Shown here in pieces: positions 51,560-60,469 of a stretch of DNA of 64,000 nucleotides. Location of the stretch: contig NZ_LFIO01001790.1 of assembly GCF_001187535.1 (NCBI RefSeq), positions 165,340-229,339 of the forward strand, read 5' to 3'. A program made the position numbers and the translations under genes. The stretch's first letter is position 1, and every line of letters begins with the position of its first letter. Below the pieces are notes generated by a model. It ran no database searches and was not told the origin of the DNA. It saw nothing but the letters and a program-made list of their open reading frames with translations. This DNA is from Rhizobium ecuadorense (GTDB taxonomy: Bacteria; Pseudomonadota; Alphaproteobacteria; Rhizobiales; Rhizobiaceae).

Positions 51560-52597
51560 CTATTTGCCCATCAGCTTCAGCGGAATGCCGGAGGCAAGGG
51601 CTGAGACGTAGCGTCGCTTCTGGTAGAAGCCGTTCAGCGAAATGCGGCTGAGATAGCCGGTTTTCCCAGCCACCGGCAGGCCCGGCTGGGTGGTGACCGC
51701 AAGCTCGAAGCCGAGATTGCGGGCAATCGCCGCCTCGCGCCCGGTCGCCGCCTCCGGCGTGCCGTAGGGATAGGCGATCGTCCTGGGACGGATGCCAGTC
51801 ACCGCCTCGACGTAATCGGCCGAAACCTGCATCTCGATCCGCGCTTCGGCTTCCGGCAGGCGGGCCAGCGCCCGGTGGCTGATCGTATGGGCGCCGAGTG
51901 TGGCGAGCGGGTGGGTCGCAAGCCATTGCAACTGACTAGGCCCCATCACCAGTTCGCGGGTGATATCGGTCGGCTCGATGCCGTTTTCCCGCGCCAGCAT
52001 GTCGATTGCGGCAACGGCGCGTGCCTCGTCGGATCGGTGGATATACCAGGCGAACCGGTCGAAGGCATTCCATTGCTGCTGCGGATCGTCGAGCGCCAGG
52101 CGCTCGCTGCCGCCGCCGAAATCGAAGCGGAGTTCGCTTGATCGGCGCAGGAGCACGGCGAGCGTCTCCCACCAGATGCTGTGAGAGCCCTCGGCAAAAC
52201 CCTTGGCGACGAACACTGTGAACGGCGCCCGATGCTGTTCGAACACCGGCAGCGCGTGCTCCAGATTGTTGATGTAGCCGTCGTCGAGCGTGAAGGCGGC
52301 AAACGGCCTTCCACCTTCGGGCTCGGCCAGCAGCGCCGACACCTGATCGAGCGGCACGAAGCGATAGCCCTCCCGCCGCAGCCGCCGCAGCGCCGTATCG
52401 AGGAAGCCGGGGGTGATTTCGAGATGCGCATTCGGTTCGAAAGCCTCCGGCACGTGCGGGCGGACATGGTGCAGCGTGAAGACGACGCCGCGCCCACGCG
52501 CCTCGCGCATCAGCCCGGCGGCGGCGATCAGCCAGGAAAGCTCGAGCCCGGCACCGATCGCTGTGCGTTTTGCCAGTCGCTTGAATTGTCCCGCCAT
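51560..52597 (-). CDS. Polysaccharide deacetylase family protein
   Basis: A 345-residue NodB-homology protein. The catalytic Asp-Asp is in FTLDDGYINN and the metal-binding histidines in LGAHTISHRAL; a later YPYGTPEA motif fits motif 3. Carbohydrate esterase family 4 enzymes remove acetyl groups from chitooligosaccharides, peptidoglycan or exopolysaccharide; this one is far from nodulation genes and is not nodB. No signal peptide is clear; the N-terminal region is weakly hydrophobic. Confidence 0.85.
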   Translation of the reverse strand: MAGQFKRLAKRTAIGAGLELSWLIAAAGLMREARGRGVVFTLHHVRPHVPEAFEPNAHLEITPGFLDTALRRLRREGYRFVPLDQVSALLAEPEGGRPFAAFTLDDGYINNLEHALPVFEQHRAPFTVFVAKGFAEGSHSIWWETLAVLLRRSSELRFDFGGGSERLALDDPQQQWNAFDRFAWYIHRSDEARAVAAIDMLARENGIEPTDITRELVMGPSQLQWLATHPLATLGAHTISHRALARLPEAEARIEMQVSADYVEAVTGIRPRTIAYPYGTPEAATGREAAIARNLGFELAVTTQPGLPVAGKTGYLSRISLNGFYQKRRYVSALASGIPLKLMGK

Positions 52598-52814
52598 GCG
52601 CCGTCCGTTGCTTTTTTTCGGAAACTAGCAAGCGCGGCTTAAGCCTTGCTGAATCCCGATTTCGCACGGGTCTTTTCATTTCCTGTTAACCAAGGCGATG
52701 AAAAGACTAGAAAAATGATAGGAGTTGCCTCAAAGTCGCGCCAAACTTGCCGCTTCTGTCACATTACGGCACAAAGGCCGATCCATTGCGAGCCGACGCA
52801 TCAAGGGGAACTGC

Positions 52815-54098
52815 ATGAGAACGCTTCTGGCGGCTGTTTTGACCGCAACGCTGGCCGTTTCGGCGCCTCTTGCGGCCTGGGCCGGCAGCGCTTCATTGAT
52901 CCTCGATGCCCGCACCGGCAAGGTTCTCGCCGCCGAAAACGCCGATACGCTGAACCATCCGGCCTCGCTGACCAAGATGATGACGCTCTATCTCACCTTC
53001 GAGGCGCTGAAGCGCGGCAAGATCGCCTGGGAAACGCCGATCAAGATGTCGAAATACGCCGCTTCCCGGCCGCCGACCAAGCTCGGCGTCAAGGCCGGCG
53101 GCACGATCACCGTGCGCGAGGCGGTCTACGGCATGATCATCAAATCCGCCAATGATGCCGCCTCCGCCATGGGCGAGACGCTCGGCGGTTCGGAAAGCGG
53201 TTTTGCCCGGATGATGACCGCCAAGGCCCGCCAGCTCGGGATGAGCCGCACCGTTTTCGTCAACGCCTCCGGCCTGCCGGACGGCCGTCAGGTTACGACG
53301 GCGCGCGATATGTCGACGCTCGCCATCGCGCTGATGAAGAATTATCCGAACGAATACCGGCTGTTTTCGGCGGCAAGCTTCAATTTCCGTGGCCGCAACG
53401 TGCGCGGCCACAATAATCTCATGTACCGCTACCAGGGCATGGACGGCATCAAGACCGGTTACACCAACGCCTCCGGCTTCAATCTCGTCAGCGCCGTCAA
53501 GGACGGCAACCGCCGCGTCGTCGGCGTCGTCCTCGGCGGCCGCACCGCCCGCAGCCGCGACGCCAAGATGGCCGGTCTGCTCGACCGCTATCTCGGCCGT
53601 GCCTCCTCTTCCGGCGGCGCCAAGCTGGTGGCGAGCGTCGGCGCCAGGGAGCCTGTCGAAGTCGCCTCCGCCGCCGATGATTCCGATGTTCCGGTGCCGC
53701 TGAGCGCCCCACGCCCAACCGACGATCTTGCCGCAAAGAGCCTGGCCTATGCCGATGACGCCGTCGTGCCGCTGGACCGTCCGGTCGCGATGGACGAGAT
53801 CCTGAACGCCGGCAAGGCGCCGAAAATGTCGGCTGATAAGACCGCTGGTGACTGGCAGATCCAGATTTCGGCCGCCCCGAGCGCCGATGCCGCGCGTGCG
53901 CTTCTCGCCCAGGCGAAGTCGGAAGGCGGCGCGCCGCTCGTCTCCGCCTCGCCCTATACCGAGGCGGTCGGCACGGGCGCCAACAAGATCTATCGCGCCC
54001 GCTTCGTCGGCTTCGCCAGCAAGGATGCCGCCGTCTCCGCCTGCGATGCGCTGAAGCAGCGCTCCTACGACTGCATGCTGCTGCCGGACCACGGCTGA
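52815..54098 (+). CDS. D-alanyl-D-alanine carboxypeptidase (PBP5/6-like) with SPOR domain
   Basis: A 427-residue exported serine peptidase: signal peptide (residues 1-23), S-x2-K in HPASLTKMM, S-x-N in KSANDAA, K-T-G in GIKTGYT, all intact. It trims pentapeptide stems of peptidoglycan. The C-terminal 80 residues (QIQISAAPSADAARALL...) form a SPOR-like domain, which usually targets denuded glycan at the division septum. ATG at 52815 with AGGGGA upstream. A hairpin follows at 54120. Confidence 0.93.
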   Translation: MRTLLAAVLTATLAVSAPLAAWAGSASLILDARTGKVLAAENADTLNHPASLTKMMTLYLTFEALKRGKIAWETPIKMSKYAASRPPTKLGVKAGGTITVREAVYGMIIKSANDAASAMGETLGGSESGFARMMTAKARQLGMSRTVFVNASGLPDGRQVTTARDMSTLAIALMKNYPNEYRLFSAASFNFRGRNVRGHNNLMYRYQGMDGIKTGYTNASGFNLVSAVKDGNRRVVGVVLGGRTARSRDAKMAGLLDRYLGRASSSGGAKLVASVGAREPVEVASAADDSDVPVPLSAPRPTDDLAAKSLAYADDAVVPLDRPVAMDEILNAGKAPKMSADKTAGDWQIQISAAPSADAARALLAQAKSEGGAPLVSASPYTEAVGTGANKIYRARFVGFASKDAAVSACDALKQRSYDCMLLPDHG

Positions 54099-54119
54099 TC
54101 GCCGCAGCAATTCAAAGTG

Positions 54120-54163
54120 TTACAGCGTCCTTTGCGCGTCTGAAAAGACGCGCTGCGCTGTAA
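54120..54163. terminator. Bipartite hairpin after the carboxypeptidase gene (likely a repeated rhizobial palindrome)
   Basis: Nested inverted repeats: outer TTACAGCG / CGCTGTAA (54120-54127, 54156-54163) and inner GCGCGTCT / AGACGCGC (54134-54141, 54146-54153) with a GAAA tetraloop. There is no T-run. I recall near-identical hairpins in other rhizobial intergenic regions, so it may be a repeat as well as a terminator. Confidence 0.6.
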
Positions 54164-54226
54164 GACAATCGACCTGGACAAGCATCGGGAATCAGCGTCT
54201 CTTCCATAAACAAAAGGAGAACACCG

Positions 54227-54544
54227 ATGTTGCGTCGTCTTGCCGACCAGTTCGAAATCTCATCCGCCACCTATGCCGCGGCCAACGGCATCGAGCGTGA
54301 CCCCGACTGGTTTCTCTTGAAGCTGCAGGAGGAGGTGGGTGAACTCACCCAGGCCTGGAACCGGGTCACCGGCCGCGGACGCCGCAGGGATCGAACGCCG
54401 GAAGAACTCCACCGCGATCTCGCCGACGAAACCGCTGACCTGCTTGGCCACATCCTGCTCTTTGCCCGCCGCAACGATATCGATCTTGCCGCGGCGATCG
54501 AACGGAAGTGGCGGTTCGAGCCGGCGGAAGTGTCGACGAGCTGA
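54227..54544 (+). CDS. MazG-like nucleotide pyrophosphohydrolase
   Basis: A 105-residue all-alpha NTP pyrophosphatase: KLQEEVGELTQAW (E-x2-E) and DLADETADLLGHILLFAR (E-x2-D) supply the Mg-binding acids. It probably hydrolyses a non-canonical (d)NTP. A textbook AAAGGAGAACACCG ribosome site precedes the ATG. Convergent with the GNAT gene. Confidence 0.8.
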   Translation: MLRRLADQFEISSATYAAANGIERDPDWFLLKLQEEVGELTQAWNRVTGRGRRRDRTPEELHRDLADETADLLGHILLFARRNDIDLAAAIERKWRFEPAEVSTS

Positions 54545-54563
54545 GGCATGTCGGCCGCCCGCG

Positions 54564-55055
54564 TCAGCCGACCTTATGCCGATAAAACTTGGTGTCCACC
54601 GCCATCAGCGGGAAGGCGCGGGGCAGGGTGGTTTTGGCGATCTCGGTAAAGCCGTTCTTCTCGTAGAAGCGGTGGGCGGCGACGAACTTGTCCGTGGTAC
54701 CGAGGAAGATTTCGGTGAGGCCGGCATCCCTGGCGTGGGAAAACATGCGGTCGAGCAGCAGCGCCGCCACGCCATGTTCATGGCCGCGAACCTTCGCGGC
54801 GACGAACATCTTGCGCAGCGCCGCCTGATTGTTGCCGATATCCTTCAAACCAAGCGTGCCAACGATGGCGCCGTCCTTGACGGCGACCCAGAATTCTCCC
54901 TTGCCGGACTGGTAGAAATCCGGGATGACCCTCAGATCGGGCTGCGCATCGGCAGTGATGTCGATGCCGAACTCTTCGCGCTGGATCGGCAGGATCACCG
55001 AAAGCACGGCATCGGCGTCGCCTTCCGCAAAACGCCTGATCTCGACCTCCGCCAT
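54564..55055 (-). CDS. GNAT family N-acetyltransferase
   Basis: A 163-residue GNAT protein with the acetyl-CoA loop reading KMFVAAKVRGHEHGVAALL and the terminal AAHRFYEKNGF motif. Acceptor unknown. ATG at 55055 with AAAGGAG upstream. It follows tldD on the same strand by 17 bases and may share its transcript. Confidence 0.87.
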   Translation of the reverse strand: MAEVEIRRFAEGDADAVLSVILPIQREEFGIDITADAQPDLRVIPDFYQSGKGEFWVAVKDGAIVGTLGLKDIGNNQAALRKMFVAAKVRGHEHGVAALLLDRMFSHARDAGLTEIFLGTTDKFVAAHRFYEKNGFTEIAKTTLPRAFPLMAVDTKFYRHKVG

Positions 55056-55072
55056 CACAGGCTCCTTTCGCC

Positions 55073-56488
55073 TCAGGTCTGCGTACCGCCGACCGTCACC
55101 TGATCCATGCGCAGATGCGGCTGGCCGACGCCGACCGGAACCCATTGGCCGCCCTTGCCGCAATTGCCGATGCCGGTATCGAGCTTCATGTCGTTGCCGA
55201 TCATCGATACACGCTTCATCGCATCCGGGCCGTTGCCGATCAGCATGGCGCCCTTGATCGGCGCGCCGACCTTGCCGTTCTCGATCAGATAGGCCTCGGT
55301 GCAGCCGAAGACGAACTTGCCGGAGGTGATATCCACCTGGCCGCCGCCGAAGGAAACGGCATAGATGCCCTTCTTCACCGAGGCGATGATCTCTTCGGGC
55401 GTCTTGTCGCCGCCGAGCATATAGGTGTTGGTCATGCGCGGCATCGGCACATGCGCATAACCCTGGCGGCGGCCGTTGCCGGTGGGCGCCATGCCCATCA
55501 GCCGGGCGTTCTGCCGGTCCTGCATATAGCCGACCAGCTTGCCGTTCTCGATCAGCACGTTATAGCCCGACGGCGTGCCCTCGTCATCGATGGTGATCGA
55601 GCCGCGGCGGTTGTCGATCGTGCCGTCGTCGACGACGGTCACGCCAGGGGCGGCGACCATCTGGCCGAGAAGGCCTGAAAAAGCCGACGTCTTCTTGCGG
55701 TTGAAATCGCCTTCCAGTCCGTGGCCGACGGCCTCGTGCAGCATCACCCCCGGCCAGCCGGAGCCGAGAACGACGTCCATCGTGCCCGCCGGCGCATCGA
55801 TCGCTTCGAGGTTGACCAGCGCCTGGCGCAGCGCCTCGTCGGCGCCGTATTGCCAGCTGCCCTCGGCGATGAAGTCGCCGAAGCCGATCCGTCCGCCGCT
55901 GCCGTAGGAGCCGCTTTCCTGCCGGTCGCCTTCGCCGACCATCACCGAGATATTGATGCGCGTCATCGGCCTGATGTCGCGCACGCGATGCCCGTCGGCG
56001 CGCAGGATGTCGACCACCTGCCAGCTTGCCGCGACCGAGGCCGTCACCTGCCGCACCTTGTCGTTCTTGCCCCTGAGATAGGCGTCGATGTCCTGCAGGA
56101 GCTTGACCTTTTCCTCGAAGCTCGGCTGGCCGATCGGGTTCTGGTCGCCGTAGAATTTCTTGTTGGTGCCTTGCGGGGCCGCCGCATAGGAGCCGGAATA
56201 GCCGCGCGTCACTGCGCCCACAGCATCCGCCGCCCGCTTCAGCGCCGCCACCGAGAGATCGCCGGCATGGGCAAAACCGACCGCTTCGCCGGCAACGGCG
56301 CGTAAGCCGAATCCCTGCTCGGTGTTGAAGCTGCCGCCCTTCAGCCGGCCATTGTCGAAGGTCAGCGCTTCGGCCTGCGCATGCTCGATAAACAGCTCGC
56401 CGTCATCGGCGCCGGCGAGCGCCTCGGCGACCAGACCACGCATCGTGGCTTCGTCGGCATCGAATAGCGTCAGGAGATCGGTGGTCAT
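55073..56488 (-). CDS. tldD: Metalloprotease TldD
   Basis: A 471-residue TldD: zinc motif HEAVGHGLEGDF (H-E-x3-H), GSGWPGVMLHE before it, and a C-terminal GTCGKGGQWVP-like segment (GNCGKGGQWVPVG). With TldE (PmbA) it forms a heterodimeric protease that degrades unfolded peptides such as CcdA and matures some RiPPs. PmbA is not in the window. Full length. Confidence 0.93.
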   Translation of the reverse strand: MTTDLLTLFDADEATMRGLVAEALAGADDGELFIEHAQAEALTFDNGRLKGGSFNTEQGFGLRAVAGEAVGFAHAGDLSVAALKRAADAVGAVTRGYSGSYAAAPQGTNKKFYGDQNPIGQPSFEEKVKLLQDIDAYLRGKNDKVRQVTASVAASWQVVDILRADGHRVRDIRPMTRINISVMVGEGDRQESGSYGSGGRIGFGDFIAEGSWQYGADEALRQALVNLEAIDAPAGTMDVVLGSGWPGVMLHEAVGHGLEGDFNRKKTSAFSGLLGQMVAAPGVTVVDDGTIDNRRGSITIDDEGTPSGYNVLIENGKLVGYMQDRQNARLMGMAPTGNGRRQGYAHVPMPRMTNTYMLGGDKTPEEIIASVKKGIYAVSFGGGQVDITSGKFVFGCTEAYLIENGKVGAPIKGAMLIGNGPDAMKRVSMIGNDMKLDTGIGNCGKGGQWVPVGVGQPHLRMDQVTVGGTQT

Positions 56489-56638
56489 GGTCTTGCTCCA
56501 ATGGGCATGCGTTTGGGAATGCGCTTACGCATCTAGATAGGGCTCCCAATGATAAGGAGTGAAGCCCTGCTGTCGAATTTTCTTTGTGGGAGAGGTTATC
56601 TTGGCCTCGTGCGACACCGTCCGGTTCGTGCGGATGCT

Positions 56639-56775
56639 GCCCCTCACCCTAACCCTCTCCCCGTAAACGGGGCGAGGGGACGTGCCCTGCGAGAGGTATG
56701 CGAGGGACGGAGAGGTCGCGGCTATCCCCTTCGCCCCGCGCGCGGGGAGAAGGTGCCGGCAGGCGGATGAGGGGC
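56639..56775. repeat. Rhizobial palindromic intergenic repeat, copy 5 (short subtype)
   Basis: A 137-bp copy of the 7161 family in the 314-base gap between tldD (start) and ialB (stop). Nothing else is visible in that gap. Confidence 0.85.
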
Positions 56776-56802
56776 GGACCCGCGACAGGCCGCGAGCTGC
56801 CC

Positions 56803-57450
56803 TTACGGCAGCGCGTCAAAACCCTCAGCGAAGCCCTTGAGGTCGACGGGGATGCCGATGCCTTCTTCCGGCGTCTGGAAGACGATGAAGGTTGCCTGGG
56901 CGCCGCTGCGGAAGGTCTTCAGCAGCTCGTCCTCGAGCACGACCTCGGCATAACAGCCATCGGCGAAGCAGCGCACGAAATAGGCGCGGCCGATATCCTT
57001 GCCGTCGACATTGAGGCCGAGGCCGTTCGGCAGGAGCACGCCGAGCGGCGCCAGCACGCGCAGAATCTTCGACTTGCGGTCGGCCGTCTTCAACACGACA
57101 ACGGAAAGCCCGACTTCCGGCCGGTCCTCGGCGATGACGTTCTGCATCAGCGCGCATTGTTCGGTCGAGGCACCTGCCGGCTTGTCGCAGACGACGGACC
57201 ACGCGCCATGATTGGATTTCACCGTGCCCGGCGCCTGCGGTTGGGTCTGGCCGGGTGTCGCCTGGATATTGGGATTGGCCGCACTCGGCTGCTGCGGTGC
57301 CGTAGTGGGAGCAGGGGCAGGGGCTGGGGCGGCAGCCGGCGGCTTGGCCTGGGCCGGCGTGGGTTGCTGCTGTGCGAAAACAGGCGTCGTCGCTGCGGCC
57401 GCGATGCTGACAGTCACGAGAAGCGACTGCGCGAGGGAACGGAAACCCAT
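56803..57450 (-). CDS. Invasion-associated locus B (IalB) family protein
   Basis: A 215-residue exported protein: signal peptide (to about residue 27), a Pro/Ala/Gln-rich linker (about 28-70), then the IalB domain with WSVVCDKPAGASTEQCALMQ and VRCFADGCYAEVVL; four cysteines suggest two disulfides. IalB was described in Bartonella erythrocyte invasion; in rhizobia it is a periplasmic protein of unknown role. ATG at 57450 with AGAGG upstream. Divergent from coxB. Confidence 0.87.
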   Translation of the reverse strand: MGFRSLAQSLLVTVSIAAAATTPVFAQQQPTPAQAKPPAAAPAPAPAPTTAPQQPSAANPNIQATPGQTQPQAPGTVKSNHGAWSVVCDKPAGASTEQCALMQNVIAEDRPEVGLSVVVLKTADRKSKILRVLAPLGVLLPNGLGLNVDGKDIGRAYFVRCFADGCYAEVVLEDELLKTFRSGAQATFIVFQTPEEGIGIPVDLKGFAEGFDALP

Positions 57451-57791
57451 GGAAACCTCTGGATATCGAATCATTTGCGGCTATTGTTGAAGCTGCCCAC
57501 CAAAAATGAAAAGCCCCACCCCGTGAAAACCGGGGGACTGCGGCGGAAATTGGACCTTTCGGCAAGAATGTGCGGCGCGCGGATTGGCCGGAAAGCCGAT
57601 TTTTCATATGCTGATGAAAAACTTGGGATGTTTTGCCCTTCCGGCCTGCCTATGCTTTCAGCAAAAATGCCGCATAGACAATTGCTCTGACCTGTTGCGG
57701 CAAATGCCAAACTGTGGTTTGAAGCGCTGAAGATGGCAAGGATTCTGCGTTCTATGCTGCAGGTCAAGCGCTCGAGGGAGATAATAAGGTG

Positions 57792-58676
57792 ATGAAGAAG
57801 GCTTATGCAGCCCTGACCACGCTGGTCTGTCTGCTTTTTGCTTCCGGCACATATGCCGACCAGCCAACGCCGTGGCAGGCAACGCTGCAGCCGGCGGCAA
57901 CGCCGATCATGCGGGAGATCCACTGGTTCGAACAATATACCCTGTGGTTTATCGTTCCGATCACGCTCTTCGTTCTGGTGCTGCTCATCGTCGTCTGCGT
58001 CAAGTTCCGCGCCAGCGCGAACCCGGTTCCCTCGAAGACGAGCCACAACACGCTGATCGAGATTGCCTGGACCGTGGGGCCGGTCCTGGTGCTGCTTCTT
58101 CTCGCCATTCCCTCGTTCAACCTGCTGACGGCGCAGCTGACGCTGCCCGAAAACCCCGACGTGACGATCAAGGCGACCGCCACCCAGTGGCAGTGGAACT
58201 ATGAATATGAAGGTTCGGGCGACAGCCCACTGGCTTTCGACAGCTATCTCTTGAAGGATCAGGACCGCGCCGCCGCCGGCAAGGAAGACAAGTCGGTCTA
58301 TCCCAGGCTTCTGGCCGTCGACAACGAACTGGTGCTGCCTGTCAACAAGACGGTCCGCGTTCTCGTGACCTCCGCCCCGACCGACGTCATCCACGCTTTC
58401 GCCATGCCGTCCTTCGGCGTCAAGATCGACGCTGTGCCGGGCCGCCTGAACGAGACCTGGTTCAAGGCCGAGCGCGAAGGCCTGTTCTATGGCCAGTGTT
58501 CCGAGCTCTGCGGCAAGGACCATGCGTTCATGCCGATCGCCATCCGCGTCGTCTCCGAGGACAAGTACAAGCAGTGGCTGACCGCAGCCGCCAGCGACCT
58601 GCCCGGCGCCTACAAGACACTCATGGCTGCAACCGATGGTCCCGCAAAGACCCTCGACGTCGCCGAAGCACAGTAA
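57792..58676 (+). CDS. coxB: Cytochrome c oxidase subunit II
   Basis: A 294-residue subunit II: signal peptide, two membrane segments (about residues 50-72 and 92-115), and a periplasmic CuA domain with the ligands in GQCSELCGKDHAFM and HAFAMPSFGVK. It accepts electrons from cytochrome c. The aromatic patch QWQWNYEY is intact. GTG 57789 directly before the ATG is an alternative. First gene of the oxidase operon. Confidence 0.95.
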   Translation: MKKAYAALTTLVCLLFASGTYADQPTPWQATLQPAATPIMREIHWFEQYTLWFIVPITLFVLVLLIVVCVKFRASANPVPSKTSHNTLIEIAWTVGPVLVLLLLAIPSFNLLTAQLTLPENPDVTIKATATQWQWNYEYEGSGDSPLAFDSYLLKDQDRAAAGKEDKSVYPRLLAVDNELVLPVNKTVRVLVTSAPTDVIHAFAMPSFGVKIDAVPGRLNETWFKAEREGLFYGQCSELCGKDHAFMPIAIRVVSEDKYKQWLTAAASDLPGAYKTLMAATDGPAKTLDVAEAQ

Positions 58677-58693
58677 TTAAGGGGATCGGGACA

Positions 58694-60406
58694 ATGGCTG
58701 GACCTTCCGCTCACGACGATCATTCTCACGGTCATGCCCATGATGACCACGCCCATGATCATGACCACGATCACGGGCATGGGCACGGGCACAAGCCGAG
58801 CTTTGTCAATCGCTGGCTGTTCTCGACCAACCACAAGGACATCGGCACGCTCTATCTGATCTTCGCGATCATTGCCGGCATCATCGGCGGCGCGCTGTCG
58901 GTGGCCATGCGCATGGAGCTGCAGGAGCCTGGCATCCAGATCTTCCACGGCCTGGCCTCGATGGTCTACGGCTATGAGGGCGATGCCGCGATCGACGGCG
59001 CCAAGCAGATGTTCAACATGTTCACCACGGCGCACGCGCTGATCATGATCTTCTTCATGGTCATGCCGGCGATGATCGGCGGTTTTGCCAACTGGATGGT
59101 GCCGATCATGATCGGCGCGCCCGACATGGCCTTCCCGCGCCTGAACAACATCTCCTTCTGGCTGATCGTTCCGGCCTTTGCGCTGCTCTTGCTGTCGATG
59201 TTCGTCGAGGGCCCGGCAGGCGCCTACGGCACCGGCGGCGGCTGGACGATGTATCCGCCGCTGGCGACCAGCGGCACGCCCGGCCCGGCGGTCGATCTGG
59301 CGATCTTCGCGCTGCACATTGCCGGCGCCTCGTCGATCCTCGGTGCGATCAACTTCATCACCACGATCCTCAACATGCGCGCTCCCGGCATGACGCTGCA
59401 CAAGATGCCGCTGTTTGCCTGGTCGGTGCTGATCACCGCCTTCCTGCTCTTGCTGTCGCTGCCGGTTCTGGCAGGCGGCATCACCATGCTGCTCACCGAC
59501 CGTAACTTCGGCACCTCCTTCTTCTCTCCGGAAGGCGGCGGCGACCCGATCCTCTACCAGCACCTGTTCTGGTTCTTCGGTCACCCCGAGGTCTACATCC
59601 TCATCCTGCCGGGCTTCGGCATGATCAGCCACATCATCTCGACCTTCTCGAAGAAGCCGATCTTCGGTTATCTCGGCATGGCCTACGCCATGGTCGCGAT
59701 CGGTGCCGTCGGCTTCGTCGTCTGGGCCCACCACATGTACACGGTCGGCCTGTCGCTCGACGCGCAGCGCTACTTCGTCTTCGCGACGATGGTCATCGCC
59801 GTTCCGACCGGTGTGAAGATCTTCTCCTGGATCGCGACGATGTGGGGCGGCTCGATCTCGTTCCGCACGCCGATGCTCTGGGCGATCGGCTTCATCTTCC
59901 TGTTCACGGTCGGCGGCGTCACCGGCGTCCAGCTCGCCAATGCCGGTCTCGACCGCTCGCTGCATGACACCTATTACGTCGTGGCCCACTTCCACTACGT
60001 TCTGTCGCTCGGCGCCGTCTTCGCGATCTTCGCCGGCTGGTACTACTGGTTCCCGAAGATGACCGGCTACATGTACAACGAGTTTGTCGGCAAGCTGCAT
60101 TTCTGGGTCATGTTCATCGGCGTCAACCTGGTGTTCTTCCCGCAGCATTTCCTCGGTCTCGCCGGCATGCCGCGCCGCTACATCGACTATCCTGATGCTT
60201 TTGCCGGCTGGAACTATGTTTCCTCGATCGGCTCCTACATCTCGGCCTTCGGTGTGCTGATCTTCCTCTTCGGCGTCTTCGAAGCCCTGGCCAAGAAGCG
60301 CGTCGCCGGCGATAATCCGTGGGGTGAGGGTGCAACGACGCTCGAATGGCAGCTGCCTTCGCCGCCGCCCTATCACCAGTGGGAACAGCTTCCGCGCATC
60401 AAGTAA
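58694..60406 (+). CDS. coxA: Cytochrome c oxidase subunit I with histidine-rich N-terminus
   Basis: A 570-residue haem-copper oxidase subunit I (aa3 type). Haem a/a3 and CuB histidines are in TTAHALIMIFFMVMPA, WFFGHPEVYILILPG, WAHHMYTVG and HFHYVLSLGAVF. The first 34 residues contain 13 histidines (positions 7-33) alternating with Asp/Gly, an unusual extension before the conserved FVNRWLFSTNHKDIGTLY. ATG at 58694 with GGGGATCGGGACA upstream; the longer upstream frame overlaps coxB and is not used. The opposite-strand open frame is a shadow. Confidence 0.96.
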   Translation: MAGPSAHDDHSHGHAHDDHAHDHDHDHGHGHGHKPSFVNRWLFSTNHKDIGTLYLIFAIIAGIIGGALSVAMRMELQEPGIQIFHGLASMVYGYEGDAAIDGAKQMFNMFTTAHALIMIFFMVMPAMIGGFANWMVPIMIGAPDMAFPRLNNISFWLIVPAFALLLLSMFVEGPAGAYGTGGGWTMYPPLATSGTPGPAVDLAIFALHIAGASSILGAINFITTILNMRAPGMTLHKMPLFAWSVLITAFLLLLSLPVLAGGITMLLTDRNFGTSFFSPEGGGDPILYQHLFWFFGHPEVYILILPGFGMISHIISTFSKKPIFGYLGMAYAMVAIGAVGFVVWAHHMYTVGLSLDAQRYFVFATMVIAVPTGVKIFSWIATMWGGSISFRTPMLWAIGFIFLFTVGGVTGVQLANAGLDRSLHDTYYVVAHFHYVLSLGAVFAIFAGWYYWFPKMTGYMYNEFVGKLHFWVMFIGVNLVFFPQHFLGLAGMPRRYIDYPDAFAGWNYVSSIGSYISAFGVLIFLFGVFEALAKKRVAGDNPWGEGATTLEWQLPSPPPYHQWEQLPRIK

Positions 60407-60417
60407 TTGCGCGGGTG

Positions 60418-60448
60418 TCAGGACGCCGTATCGACTGCGGCGTCCTGA
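60418..60448 (+). terminator. Hairpin between coxA and ctaB
   Basis: An 11-base stem, TCAGGACGCCG / CGGCGTCCTGA, with a nine-base loop, 12 bases after the coxA stop and 22 before the ctaB ATG. It lacks a T-run, so partial termination or mRNA stabilisation giving more coxBA than assembly-factor message is plausible. Confidence 0.5.
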
Positions 60449-60469
60449 TATTCTGACATTCGGGACGGA

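Noticed and set aside
51560..52597. nodB (chitooligosaccharide deacetylase for Nod factor)
   Set aside because: It shares the NodB-homology fold but is longer, diverges outside the catalytic motifs and is not near any nod genes.
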